Assembly (NCBI GenBank): GCA_033764965.1
Contig: JANRIN010000022.1
Location: 1-16,053 of the forward strand
Direction of reading: 5' to 3'
Length of the DNA: 16,053 nt
DNA from: JSC-12 sp033764965
GTDB taxonomy: Bacteria; Cyanobacteriota; Cyanobacteriia; Leptolyngbyales; Leptolyngbyaceae
Shown here: positions 7,003 to 13,767 of the stretch, piece after piece
Numbering within the stretch: position 1 is the stretch's first letter
Layout of the letters: each line of letters opens with the position of its first letter
The notes under the pieces: model-generated
What the model saw: only the letters and a program-made list of their open reading frames with translations
Databases searched by the model: none
Told to the model about the DNA's origin: nothing
Position numbers and translations under genes: made by a program

Positions 7003-8961
7003 TCAAAACAGCATATCAAGATCTAAGTCTCGCAGGTTGACCCCGAATAAGTACCCGTGGGTGTCTTCCCAGGTTGCGATCAGGAGTTGGTGGGGAGCGA
7101 GGAAGGCGATCGCGGTGGGAGACCTGGGACCGTCAATGTGTCCTATCCATTCACCATACTGATTCAGCAACACAATTTGACCCGACTGACTTGCTACAGC
7201 GTATCCCCAAGCCGTTGCAGCAATTAAATCAGGTACAAGATCCAGCCCAATCCGTTGGATACGTAAGGGCTTAATGTCCAGGAATAGTAAGGAATTTGGG
7301 TGATTGGGTTCAGTCGCTAAAAATCGGTAGGGGGTGGGAGACGGGGTTAACCGGCGTAAGGGAACGGGCAACCTCAAGCAACCTGCTTCGGTTCCGCGTC
7401 GGGAAAAGCAATCAATATGAACTCCGATAATACTAGCCTGAGCGCTGCGATCGGTTGCATGGGAAAACACGGCTAGGTGGCGTGAGTCAAGCGCCAAAAG
7501 TTGAAAGCCTGGAGCCGTGGATACCGTAACTGACGGTTGAAATGGCTGGCAGTTTTGCAAGTTCCAGATGTGCAGTTGGCTGGATTGCTCTGTGGATTGA
7601 TTTAGGGTTGCCATCCACCGCCCATTGGGAGCGATCGCCACCAGTTTATGGCGATCGAATTCTGCCACAAGCTGAGGGATCGCAAGAGCCGTAGCACTCT
7701 CCGCAACGTGAGAGGCGCTTTCAGGCACCAAGTTAAACAATGCTGCCTTCAACCAGTACACCCCTTGCTGAGTGGCAGCAAAACAACCATCAGACTGCAC
7801 AACCAGGTTCAAAATTGGATTTGCCAGACGCACACGAGTCATAGATGGGGGAGGCTGGCGCAAAAGTCGTGGGGCAGAAGTCTCAGCATCTAAGGGTTGT
7901 TTTGAGTAGGCTTGGCAACCGACTCGATTACCATACACACGAAAAAATTGGTTTGCTTGAAACTGTGAGTTGGGAATGGTTTGAGGGGAATTGAACCTAC
8001 AGTAGCTACTAATAATTTGCTGAATGGGAGTGTCTAACAGCTCTTGGTACTCACAGATAAAGCGAGTTGGTGTTGCAGCAGAGTAGGAAGATAGCAAGGT
8101 GGAGGATGACCAACCCTGACTTAGAGCGAGTTCTGCGGTGGCGATCGCGGCTTGTAGGGCTTCGAGCATCTGTTGGGCTGAACGAAATCGTCTGGCGGGC
8201 AACTTTTGCAGAGATTTACAAATAACTGCCTTTAGCTCATCGGGAACGGACGGTGGAACTTGAACAGATTGATTCAAGTGAGCTGACATCAATTCATCTG
8301 GCGCACCCGAAAAAGGACGATACCCCGTTAGCATTTCAAACAGTAATACACCCACTGCATAGAGATCAGAAGCTTGTGAGTACTGACCGTAGAATCGCTC
8401 TGGAGCCATGTAAGCCGGAGAACCAGTATTACTAAATTCATCCGTCGCGAGTTCCTGGCTTACGCGAGCAATTCCAAAGTCGGAAATTTTTGCGATCCAA
8501 CCCTGGGCTGTAATCGTCAATAGGATATTTTCTGGCTTAATGTCACAATGAACGATGCCCCGCTGATGAGCATGAGCCAAACCTGCCAAAATTTGAGTGA
8601 TTAAATTCAAGCCCTGTATCGGGTGCAGCCTCACCTCTTCGTCTAACAAACTCCGCAGCGTTCCACCTTCACAGTAATCCATGACCAGGTAACGACCTGT
8701 AGCGGTTTGCTCCATTGCATGGCAGGTCACGATATTCTCGTGCTGCAAGCTCAACAAAAATCGCAACTCTCGAAGAAATTTGTGGGTGGAGAAGCGATCG
8801 CGGTCGAGTTCTTTGAGCGCAACTAGCCGACCTGTTTTGCGATGACTGGCACAGTAAACCCGCCCAAATTGCCCCTGCCCGACTAGCCCAAGTAAACGGT
8901 ACTTGGAGCGATGTAACTCTTTAGCAAAGGAATTAACCACACGATCGGGAAGCGATGACAA
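7003..8961 (-). CDS. spkG: Hanks-type serine/threonine protein kinase with C-terminal propeller-like region (SpkG-like)
   Basis: This 652-aa protein has no transmembrane segment and is probably cytosolic. Kinase domain at about 21-285. Seen: glycine loop GLVGQGQFGRVY (25-36), Lys50 in VALKEL, helix-C Glu65, catalytic HCDIKPEN with Asp140, DFG at 161-163, and MAPERF at 185-190. The residue before the catalytic Asp is Cys, so this is a non-RD kinase. The remaining ~360 residues include a polar linker and WD40-like strands (LHIWNLQN, GQIVLLNQYGEWIGHI). The start is a TTG directly abutting the TAG of V4R protein B, implying coupled translation; the kinase fold begins at Tyr21, so a nearby alternative start would not change the product. 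Its place behind two V4R genes mirrors SpkG (Slr0152) closing the slr0144-slr0152 operon, hence the symbol, which rests on context. Confidence 0.85.
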   Translation of the reverse strand: MSSLPDRVVNSFAKELHRSKYRLLGLVGQGQFGRVYCASHRKTGRLVALKELDRDRFSTHKFLRELRFLLSLQHENIVTCHAMEQTATGRYLVMDYCEGGTLRSLLDEEVRLHPIQGLNLITQILAGLAHAHQRGIVHCDIKPENILLTITAQGWIAKISDFGIARVSQELATDEFSNTGSPAYMAPERFYGQYSQASDLYAVGVLLFEMLTGYRPFSGAPDELMSAHLNQSVQVPPSVPDELKAVICKSLQKLPARRFRSAQQMLEALQAAIATAELALSQGWSSSTLLSSYSAATPTRFICEYQELLDTPIQQIISSYCRFNSPQTIPNSQFQANQFFRVYGNRVGCQAYSKQPLDAETSAPRLLRQPPPSMTRVRLANPILNLVVQSDGCFAATQQGVYWLKAALFNLVPESASHVAESATALAIPQLVAEFDRHKLVAIAPNGRWMATLNQSTEQSSQLHIWNLQNCQPFQPSVTVSTAPGFQLLALDSRHLAVFSHATDRSAQASIIGVHIDCFSRRGTEAGCLRLPVPLRRLTPSPTPYRFLATEPNHPNSLLFLDIKPLRIQRIGLDLVPDLIAATAWGYAVASQSGQIVLLNQYGEWIGHIDGPRSPTAIAFLAPHQLLIATWEDTHGYLFGVNLRDLDLDMLF

Positions 8962-9618
8962 CTAGGCACACAACTTACCCATGATGGTATCGTGATCTGC
9001 CTGCTGTTCAACCATGAGGGCGATCGGATCTAGTCTTTTTTGCAAACCCACCACAAAACGATTCGCATCTGCGCCCAGAGATTCACAACTCGTTTGCACA
9101 CAGTGGAGATCTCTTCCTGTCAGGTGGGTGAAAAATGCGCTTAAGATACCCGCCTCAAAATGACACACAGGGCGATTTCCGACGGGAGCGTGCTTGGCAA
9201 AGGGGGAGTTCCAGGATTTAACCACTAAAAATCCCCGATTTTGAAACTGGTGATCAAGCTCAAGTCTGCCCCAGCCATGAGTAATCCAACATTGTTGCAA
9301 ACATTGCAGAAACTCAGCCATTGTCATGTCGGCTAAAGCCTGCCCGTAGTAGTCGGTCAGTTCATCTCGGAAGCGTGTGTAGAAATTTTTGCCCCACCAT
9401 TTGCCACAGTTGAACAGTACCAGGCGAGTTGCCTGCCCAGTTTCTTTGTCTAACCCGGAGTAGATTGATTGAATCAAAGTTTCGGGTAATGCCAGCAAGC
9501 GATCGCCTCGACGGTTTTCTAGCAATCCCAGTTCTAAATCGCTGCGAACATAAACATCAGTGGCGAAGTAATTACCGGGGACACGGTTGTTGGTTAAAAG
9601 ATCAGCAACGGAAATCAT
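8962..9618 (-). CDS. V4R-domain protein B (Slr0147-like)
   Basis: A 218-aa protein with a C-terminal V4R (vinyl-4-reductase-like) domain, a small-molecule-binding fold. Seen: HGWGRLELD (114-122) and RPVCHFEAGILSAFFTHLTG (149-168), then Cys173 and Cys178 in DLHCVQTSCESLG. The fourth Cys of its paralogue (Cys190 in protein A) is replaced by Arg187, so a three- or four-Cys metal site is unlikely to be complete. No reductase activity is claimed. The start ATG at 9618 is preceded not by a Shine-Dalgarno sequence but by a CCCCATT repeat tract. Its stop codon abuts the kinase start. Position and family suggest Slr0147 of the Synechocystis PAP operon. Confidence 0.85.
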   Translation of the reverse strand: MISVADLLTNNRVPGNYFATDVYVRSDLELGLLENRRGDRLLALPETLIQSIYSGLDKETGQATRLVLFNCGKWWGKNFYTRFRDELTDYYGQALADMTMAEFLQCLQQCWITHGWGRLELDHQFQNRGFLVVKSWNSPFAKHAPVGNRPVCHFEAGILSAFFTHLTGRDLHCVQTSCESLGADANRFVVGLQKRLDPIALMVEQQADHDTIMGKLCA

Positions 9619-9620
9619 AA

Positions 9621-9652
9621 GGGGAATGGGGAATGGGGAATGGGGAATGGGG
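9621..9652. repeat. GGGGAAT heptamer tandem repeat (STRR)
   Basis: Four perfect units of GGGGAAT (9621-9648) plus GGGG. It fills the 68-bp spacer between the phycobilisome-fold gene and V4R protein B and ends two bases from the latter's start codon, so the mRNA leader reads CCCCAUU repeats. Confidence 0.9.
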
Positions 9653-9686
9653 TGGTTCGCGAAACGTCTTTAACGATCGTTCGTCT

Positions 9687-10169
9687 TTACTGAGCCGCTG
9701 TTTGGGGAGTCGATTCGTGGAGCAAGGTTTGGGCGATCAACAAGTGTGGGGTGAGCAGGGTCATGGCTTGCCCTCCCAAAACTTCGGAAAGGCGTTGGTG
9801 GATGTGGCGATAGAGGGTGGTGTTAATCGCCTGACTGTTGTAAAGGCTCATCGTACCGCCTAACCAGCCTGCTAGTCGCTCTCTCACAAAGGTTTCGTCA
9901 TTGAGCAGCATTCCCATTGCACAATAGCGTAGGGTCAGCAAGGCGTTTCTGATTGCCCGCTCCAGGTTTTCGATCTTCTCTTGGGGCATTTCTCTTTGGA
10001 GTTGATCGGCGATAGGCTGCATCACCTCCAGTTCACGATCGCGCAGGGTACGGTAAGCCATGAGCCGAGCAGGGAGGGAATTGACATACTCATTGAGTAA
10101 ACCTAATTCCTCAGGTTTCAGGTAGCGACTTTCGGCTTCATCGAATAGAGCTTCAATTTGAGGATGCAT
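9687..10169 (-). CDS. Phycobilisome-fold (globin-like) protein lacking the bilin cysteine (Slr0146-like)
   Basis: A 160-aa helical protein. Residues about 66-140 follow the phycobiliprotein core: IRNALLTLRYCAMGMLLND aligns with the RMVTYCLVVGGTG region of phycocyanin, followed by an RLAGWLGGTMSLYN stretch like the E-F helices, then LYRHIHQRLSEVL. By hand alignment from Cys83, the chromophore Cys would fall at Leu69 and the bilin-binding Asp at Ala72, so covalent pigment attachment is not expected. It may act as a scaffold or sensor; its function is unknown to me. It lies 29 bp after the 103-aa protein on the same strand. The assignment to the phycobilisome family is by motif only. Confidence 0.7.
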   Translation of the reverse strand: MHPQIEALFDEAESRYLKPEELGLLNEYVNSLPARLMAYRTLRDRELEVMQPIADQLQREMPQEKIENLERAIRNALLTLRYCAMGMLLNDETFVRERLAGWLGGTMSLYNSQAINTTLYRHIHQRLSEVLGGQAMTLLTPHLLIAQTLLHESTPQTAAQ

Positions 10170-10198
10170 AGAAATTACTTCATTCGAAGACGAGAGGG

Positions 10199-10510
10199 TT
10201 AGAACAAATCGGAAAAGTCATCCAGAGTAAATGCTTGATTACCCGTTGCTCTGGGAGGCTCAACAGGCGTTGGAGCGGCGATCGTGCTACCGTCCCAGTT
10301 AATCGTTGCAAAGAAGCGACTAACGCTCATTTCTAGGCTAAATGGGTCTTGACCAGCATCAGCCATTGCCTGAGAATCTGCTTGGGCTTGGAGCGCATGA
10401 TCATCCCAGTTGATCCCTGAGAAGAATTCGTGGACAGAGGATTGAAGCCAAACATCGGAGGGCTTAGACACGCGAGATCCATTCATTTGGGGCAAAGTTA
10501 GGGCACTCAT
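10199..10510 (-). CDS. Small protein with duplicated FFxxINWD motif (Slr0145-like position)
   Basis: A 103-aa acidic protein with no recognised enzymatic domain and no signal peptide or membrane segment. Seen: two copies of a short motif, VHEFFSGINWDD (26-37) and VSRFFATINWDG (62-73), separated by an Ala/Gln-rich acidic linker. A Pro-rich stretch (PTPVEPPRATG) and an aromatic-acidic tail (FTLDDFSDLF) close the protein. This is the pattern of a mostly disordered protein carrying repeated docking motifs. The start ATG overlaps the V4R protein A stop by 4 nt (ATGA), so the two are translationally coupled and probably made in fixed proportion. By order it corresponds to Slr0145 of the PAP operon, but I cannot verify homology. 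Confidence 0.75.
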   Translation of the reverse strand: MSALTLPQMNGSRVSKPSDVWLQSSVHEFFSGINWDDHALQAQADSQAMADAGQDPFSLEMSVSRFFATINWDGSTIAAPTPVEPPRATGNQAFTLDDFSDLF

Positions 10511-11190
10511 CGCAGAATTTCTCCTGCACGCAAACGTTTTTCAATATCTCTAGCGGTGGCTCCTTCATTCAGCCAAAATGCCGCTGCATCAATTCGATCC
10601 TGGCTTCCCAATAAGAACTTGCAGTAGGTTTCGCCCATTGAGTAGCACTGAATTTCGATACAACTCAACTGCTTCCGTACTAGCTCCGTAAAGAAACCAG
10701 CAAAAAGTCCAGCATACAGGTAACACACAGGCTTGCCGACATCTCCCAAAGTCCGAGCAACCGCAGAATCAAAAATATTGATGAACATGAATCCCTGCTT
10801 GCGATCGCCCATATCCACTTCCCAGCGTCCCCATCCTTGCGAAGTAAAGGGCCACCACCAGGTTTCTAGCAAGAATAACAGGTTGGTTTGGCGGATGTTG
10901 CGATCGAATTCTGTCTCAAACCACTTCTCAAAGAAAAATGCGTCTTTTTGCCCCCATTCACAACCGATCGTATACATGATTGCGGCAGAGGCATCCCCCA
11001 CTTCTTCTTCAAGACCCTCCACCAACCCGATAATGAAATCTTCGGTTGTTAAGAGGTTTTGACTACCATTCCAATCCTGGATAGTTCCCTTTTGGGGATC
11101 AAACTGAAAAAAATCACGAAACCCATAATGATTGTGCTTCTTGGGGTTTCTAAACTTAGCAGAGTTGGGCTGGGGAGTTGCAGTCACCAT
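10507..11190 (-). CDS. V4R-domain protein A (Slr0144-like), first gene of PAP-like operon
   Basis: A 227-aa soluble protein with a C-terminal V4R domain. Seen: SQGWGRWEVD (117-126), KPVCYLYAGLFAGFFTELV (153-171), then Cys177, Cys182 and Cys190 in LSCIEIQCYSMGETYCKF, the Cys cluster that in V4R proteins may hold a metal. The N-terminal part (20-110) is rich in aromatic residues (HYGFRDFFQFD, ETWWWPF). It is a paralogue of protein B (8962-9618) with the full Cys set. The start ATG at 11190 has AAGAG upstream and sits 50 nt after the conserved leader element (11241-11328). It heads an operon of at least five genes down to 7003. By family and order it resembles Slr0144; biochemical function is not known to me. 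Confidence 0.85.
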   Translation of the reverse strand: MVTATPQPNSAKFRNPKKHNHYGFRDFFQFDPQKGTIQDWNGSQNLLTTEDFIIGLVEGLEEEVGDASAAIMYTIGCEWGQKDAFFFEKWFETEFDRNIRQTNLLFLLETWWWPFTSQGWGRWEVDMGDRKQGFMFINIFDSAVARTLGDVGKPVCYLYAGLFAGFFTELVRKQLSCIEIQCYSMGETYCKFLLGSQDRIDAAAFWLNEGATARDIEKRLRAGEILR

Positions 11191-11240
11191 AAAACGTCTC
11201 TTAGGAACAGTGGAAAGCAGTAAATATAAATCTGATCAGA

Positions 11241-11328
11241 AAGCAAAGAACAAAACGAATTGTTCAAACGCCGATTTGGGTAGACTCTCTGACTCGCCGC
11301 TGCCACGTTTCGCATGACCACGGCTATA
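11241..11328 (-). promoter_or_regulatory. Conserved leader/promoter element, copy 2
   Basis: About 81% identical to 1319-1407 and in the same orientation to its downstream gene. On the minus strand it opens with TATAGCCGT. The helix arm GCCGT (11320-11324) pairs with GCGGC (11296-11300) with one G-U wobble; on the plus strand the same pair would be a C-A mismatch. It lies 50 nt before the V4R protein A start. It may be the promoter with 5' leader of the PAP-like operon, or a small RNA. Confidence 0.5.
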
Positions 11329-11356
11329 GATTCTTAGCCTAATATTCCCTACGTCT

Positions 11357-11368
11357 GTTAGATCTAAC
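11357..11368. promoter_or_regulatory. 12-bp perfect palindrome in divergent spacer
   Basis: GTTAGATCTAAC is a perfect palindrome between the divergent V4R operon and the sppA-like gene, about 105 bp from the sppA start. It is a possible operator; nothing else supports it. Confidence 0.25.
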
Positions 11369-11472
11369 CCAGAAACAACCAGCGAAATGAAGAGTTTTGT
11401 TAAGCCTCTGAAGAATGAACCGCCAAAACTGTGAGGTTAGAAACGAAGAAAAACCACCCCCCAGGTTAAGTT

Positions 11473-12519
11473 ATGGGCAGCGTATGGAAAAAAGTCACAC
11501 TCGCCACGACTGCGGTAGTTGTGGTTTGTAGTGCCTGGATTACTTGGAATCGAGTGTTTGAAGTTGAAGCCGAACCTCGACTAACTTACAAGCATATGGA
11601 TGGAAAGCCTTCCAGTTCCAACCTTTTGCTAGAGATCCCGATTTACGGCGAAATTATGGTGGATGCCTCTGATCCGAGCCTGTTCTGGTCAAATGAGGCT
11701 ACTTACAGTGCCCATATTGAGAAATTACTAAAGCAAGCTGGCGAAGACTCCAGAGTAAAAGGTATTTTATTACGACTCAACACTGGCGGCGGTTCTGCTA
11801 CAGGTTCTGACGCAATTTACAATGCGTTAACTAACTATCGTAAATCAACTCAAAATCCCGTAGTTGCGTACATTGAAGAAGAGTCCATGTCCGGTGGGGT
11901 AATGTCAATGATGGGTGCCGATGCAATTTATGCAGCACCAGGTAGCAATATCGGCAGCATTGGCGTTCTCGGCGATACTTTTTTTGCTTTTGATGGAATA
12001 ACGTCTTACACAGTTGATGGAACGGAGGGATCGATTACAAGTGACAATGGCGTTGAACGCATCGTGATTAGTGCTGGTAAGGGAAAAGACTTTTCTAAAT
12101 CTTATCGGAAGGCCACTATTGAAGAGAGAAAAACTTGGCAAGAAAACGTTGACGATACCTACGATCGCTTTGTGAAATTGGTCTCTAAAAGCCGCAATAT
12201 TCCCGAAAAAACGATTCGCGAGAAAGTAGGAGCTTATTATTTTGGTAACAAGCAGGCAGAGAAACTGAAACTGATTGATGGGACAAAAAGTTGGGATGAG
12301 GCGATCGTTGATTTAGCCAAGCGTGCGAAGATTGAGGACTTTCGCTTAGTTCGTGCCAAAGAACCTTCAAGTGGATTGCCCTGGAACTTTGGTGGTGCTC
12401 AAACATTAACCTATGAGCAAAAAATGCAGATGCTTAACCGCGATCGTTGCTCCACGGCTAGAAACAGTATGCTGCTTTATCACGGCAGCATGAAAAACCT
12501 GTGCTCACCAGGTAACTAA
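11473..12519 (+). CDS. sppA: Signal peptide peptidase SppA-like protease (S49 family, half-length type)
   Basis: A 348-aa protein with one N-terminal membrane anchor (about 7-25) and an outward catalytic domain; the family degrades cleaved signal peptides and membrane fragments. Seen: strand IPIYGEIM, VKGILLRLNTGGGSATGSDAI (motif NTGGG in place of the usual NSPGG), nucleophile Ser140 in ESMSGGVMS, and GSNIGSIGVLG. The general-base Lys is probably Lys205 in ISAGKGKDF. This is the Ser-Lys dyad of short (Bacillus-type) SppA. The segment between GSIGV and the catalytic Lys is about 12 residues longer than in Bacillus SppA as I remember it. Two Cys in the tail (about 327 and 345) could form a disulphide. 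The Shine-Dalgarno sequence is weak (AGGTTAAG). It stands alone, diverging from the V4R operon. Confidence 0.85.
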   Translation: MGSVWKKVTLATTAVVVVCSAWITWNRVFEVEAEPRLTYKHMDGKPSSSNLLLEIPIYGEIMVDASDPSLFWSNEATYSAHIEKLLKQAGEDSRVKGILLRLNTGGGSATGSDAIYNALTNYRKSTQNPVVAYIEEESMSGGVMSMMGADAIYAAPGSNIGSIGVLGDTFFAFDGITSYTVDGTEGSITSDNGVERIVISAGKGKDFSKSYRKATIEERKTWQENVDDTYDRFVKLVSKSRNIPEKTIREKVGAYYFGNKQAEKLKLIDGTKSWDEAIVDLAKRAKIEDFRLVRAKEPSSGLPWNFGGAQTLTYEQKMQMLNRDRCSTARNSMLLYHGSMKNLCSPGN

Positions 12520-12520
12520 C

Positions 12521-12548
12521 CCCCATTCCCCATCCCCTACTCCCCACT
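12521..12548. repeat. CCCCATT-type heptamer repeat (STRR)
   Basis: Four units, CCCCATT, CCCCATC, CCCTACT and CCCCACT, start one base after the sppA stop codon. It is the inverted-strand equivalent of the repeat at 9621-9652. Confidence 0.75.
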
Positions 12549-12600
12549 CTCGGAAATCTGCCGTACCATAAGAAGGCTTATTAGACTGTTAACCAGAGAT

Positions 12601-13503
12601 ATGGAATCGAATACGTCTCGCCCCCGTTCTGCCGAAGCCTTTTCGATGGACGATTTTGCCAGCGCCCTGGAGAGTTACGACTACGAATTTCAAAAGGGGC
12701 AAATTGTTCGTGGAAAAGTCGTAAGTTATGACACCAATGGCGTTTATGTCGATATTGGAGCAAAATCCCTCGCTTTTGTGCCAGAACAGGAAGTCAGCTT
12801 GCGGGGTGTGAAGGAACTATCAGCGGTACTGCCCCAGGATGAAGAAGGAGAGTTTTTGATCGTTCGCGAACAAGATGCAGACGGACAGGTGACATTGTCG
12901 TTGAAGCAACTGGAGATTCGTAAAGCCTGGGATCGGTTGGCAGAAGTGCAGGAAAGTAATCAAAGCTTGCCAGTTCGTGTGACAGGTACGAATAAAGGTG
13001 GGGTCACGGTTGATGTGCAGGGTTTGCGAGGATTTATTCCCCGATCGCACCTGGTAGAACGAGATGATCTGGAGTCCTTAGTCAAAACAACGCTCACCGC
13101 CACCATCATTGAGTTAAATCAGGACAAAAAGAAACTTGTGCTGTCTAATCGCCTGGCAAGTCGATCGGCAGCATTCAGCCAACTGGAAATCGGGCAACTG
13201 GTGGAAGGTAAAGTCAGCGGCATTAAACCTTTTGGGGTGTTTGTGGACATGAACGGCACCAGTGGCTTACTTCACATCAATCAAATTAGCCAGAAATATA
13301 TCGAATCACTGTCGAACGTTTTTCAGATTGGGCAACCCCTGAAAGCCATGATCGCGGATTTGAACGAAGGTCAGGGTAGGATTTCTCTTTCCACTAAAGT
13401 GCTGGAAAATTACCCAGGCGAAATGTTAGAAAATCTGGAAACAGTGATGGCAGAGGCAACTGAACGGGAGTCACGAGCACGCAAAGCAATTCTGGGAGAG
13501 TAA
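12601..13503 (+). CDS. rps1b: S1-domain RNA-binding protein, ribosomal protein S1 homologue (Rps1b/Nbp1 type)
   Basis: A 300-aa protein with three S1 (OB-fold) domains at about 33-104, 120-184 and 198-267. Seen: KGQIVRGKVVSYDTNGVYVDIG, GGVTVDVQGLRGFIPRSHL, and the best-conserved third domain, VEGKVSGIKPFGVFVDMNG through RISLSTKVLE. The tail is charged and helical (269-300). Cyanobacterial S1 is short (three domains) and often has two paralogues; the length near 300 and the sequence MDDFASALESYDYEFQKGQ before domain 1 fit the second form, known as Rps1b or Nbp1, better than the ~330-aa main S1, but I cannot be certain. It would bind mRNA leaders or act on the ribosome. The ATG at 12601 has only AGAG upstream; Met16 is an alternative start. 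Confidence 0.85.
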   Translation: MESNTSRPRSAEAFSMDDFASALESYDYEFQKGQIVRGKVVSYDTNGVYVDIGAKSLAFVPEQEVSLRGVKELSAVLPQDEEGEFLIVREQDADGQVTLSLKQLEIRKAWDRLAEVQESNQSLPVRVTGTNKGGVTVDVQGLRGFIPRSHLVERDDLESLVKTTLTATIIELNQDKKKLVLSNRLASRSAAFSQLEIGQLVEGKVSGIKPFGVFVDMNGTSGLLHINQISQKYIESLSNVFQIGQPLKAMIADLNEGQGRISLSTKVLENYPGEMLENLETVMAEATERESRARKAILGE

Positions 13504-13613
13504 ACTTGTATGATTTCTTCGGTGGCTTGATTCAAACCAACACAAATTACTAGAGCCAACACTTGCATGATGCTGTACTGGTTGTGTTACTCTTGTTAAG
13601 CGCAATTAGTTAT

Positions 13614-13687
13614 CGGGGCGTAGCGCAGCTTGGTAGCGCACTACTTTGGGGTAGTAGGGGTCGTGGGTTCAAATCCCGCCGCTCCGA
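13614..13687 (+). tRNA. tRNA-Pro (anticodon GGG)
   Basis: A complete 74-nt cloverleaf. The acceptor CGGGGCG pairs with CGCTCCG (one G-T). D stem GCGC/GCGC surrounds AGCTTGGTA. Anticodon stem CTACT/AGTAG holds the loop TTGGGGT, with GGG at 13648-13650 reading CCC and CCU codons. T arm GTGGG-TTCAAAT-CCCGC. The C1-G72 pair and A73 are typical of bacterial tRNA-Pro. The CCA end is not encoded. Confidence 0.97.
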
Positions 13688-13694
13688 TAGGTTG

Positions 13695-13717
13695 AAACCG
13701 TCTGTAATGGGCGGTTT
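13695..13717 (+). terminator. Terminator-like hairpin after tRNA-Pro
   Basis: AAACCGTC (13695-13702) pairs with GGCGGTTT (13710-13717), 8 bp with one G-T, loop of 7 nt, seven bases past the tRNA. The T run that follows is short and interrupted (TGGCGTTTT), so termination may be partial. Confidence 0.55.
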
Positions 13718-13767
13718 TGGCGTTTTAAAGAGTGGTGGGCATGGATGAGTCATTCTCAATAAGCGCT

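Noticed and set aside
9621..9652. CRISPR array
   Set aside because: Units are 7 bp with no spacers; this is a simple tandem repeat.
13563..13748. Plus-strand open frame across the tRNA
   Set aside because: It runs through the tRNA-Pro gene and its hairpin; a by-product of the RNA gene.
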